From Nitrosospira multiformis (GTDB lineage: Bacteria; Pseudomonadota; Gammaproteobacteria; Burkholderiales; Nitrosomonadaceae), in NCBI GenBank assembly GCA_017306155.1, contig JAFKJB010000009.1, forward strand, positions 62,001-126,000: 64,000 bases of DNA, in the 5' to 3' direction. The translations under genes were made by a program, and so were the position numbers. How positions within the stretch are numbered: position 1 is the stretch's first letter; each line of letters opens with the position of its first letter. Below are positions 63,873 to 64,000 of this stretch, in pieces. The notes under the pieces are model-generated. The model searched no databases. It saw only the letters and a program-made list of their open reading frames with translations, and was not told the DNA's origin.

Positions 63873-63875
63873 CAA

Positions 63876-64000
63876 ATGCGCCAGATCCTTAATACGCTCT
63901 ATGTCATGACACCCCATGCGTACGTCCATCTGGAAAATGACACCTTGCGCATAGATGTGGAGCGTCAAAAGAAAATGCAGGTGCCGCTGCATCATCTTGG
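63876..64000 (+). CDS. cas1: Cas1 integrase (partial, N-terminus only)
   Basis: The frame from the ATG at 63876 reads MRQILNTLYVMTPHAYVHLE then NDTLRIDVERQKKMQVPLHHLG and runs off the window. This is the N-terminal beta-strand domain of type I-C Cas1. The catalytic alpha-helical domain lies beyond the edge. Order after cas4 is canonical; cas2 and the CRISPR array are expected just outside. Confidence 0.9.
   Translation, partial: MRQILNTLYVMTPHAYVHLENDTLRIDVERQKKMQVPLHHL

Noticed and set aside
57000..64000. CRISPR array
   Set aside because: No spaced direct repeats of about 32 bases are present. The array is expected beyond cas2, outside the window.

Overview
The window reads as chromosome of a moderately GC-rich betaproteobacterium. 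A Nitrosospira-like ammonia oxidiser is my best guess, from the combination of a urea transporter, a guanidine/urea carboxylase operon and a squalene/phytoene synthase-like protein, but no marker gene in the window fixes the genus. Gene density is high, start/stop overlaps are common, and two stretches (about 38.1-40.0 kb and 57.2-63.9 kb) are visibly more AT-rich than the rest.

Layout. 1-2.0 kb: an ABC exporter pair (permease cut by the window edge, LolD/YbbA-like ATPase). 2.2-15.6 kb: a stress/dormancy-like set on both strands. It holds a two-repeat acidic protein, a phosphoribosyltransferase, archease and RtcB, a universal stress protein, a hibernation factor fused to a cold-shock domain, nicotinamidase and nicotinate phosphoribosyltransferase, a TPR/SEC-C/methyltransferase fusion, an APH-AAA double kinase, a DHH phosphoesterase and a dienelactone hydrolase. 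This content closely parallels families found in the mycobacterial DosR regulon. 15.8-20.5 kb: a small monooxygenase divergent from a GlxA-type regulator, an Xre-RES toxin-antitoxin pair, and a tyrosinase with a secreted partner. 20.5-22.6 kb: a decayed accessory patch ending at tRNA-Ser(GGA), with an antitoxin fragment, a ParDE pair whose toxin is frameshifted, an antidote gene broken by a 4-bp duplication, and a transposase tail.

22.7-28.7 kb: apt, a lytic-transglycosylase-like protein, an alginate-export-type porin, a chromate transporter, an Rnk/GreA-like protein and an O-methyltransferase. 28.9-38.0 kb: a guanidine-I (ykkC) riboswitch heads a permease, two DUF1989 proteins, a biotin-dependent urea/guanidine carboxylase and allophanate hydrolase. 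Together these are the guanidine degradation pathway that ends in ammonia, which is also the energy substrate of an ammonia oxidiser. 38.3-40.0 kb: an AT-rich pocket with a coiled-coil protein and a fibre-like repeat protein. 40.2-48.2 kb: a GST-like protein, an HxlR regulator, a YbbP-type permease, DNA polymerase IV, a flavin monooxygenase-TetR operon behind a palindromic operator, and a urea transporter. 48.6-53.6 kb: a MacAB-like efflux operon (adaptor, ATPase, two permeases) with a secreted nuclease gene nested in it. 53.6-56.9 kb: a small membrane protein, an MFS/BT1-like carrier and a squalene/phytoene synthase family protein. 57.2-64.0 kb: a type I-C CRISPR-cas operon (cas3-cas5-cas8c-cas7-[hicB-hicA]-cas4-cas1, cut by the edge) with a HicBA module embedded between cas7 and cas4. 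No CRISPR array lies inside the window.
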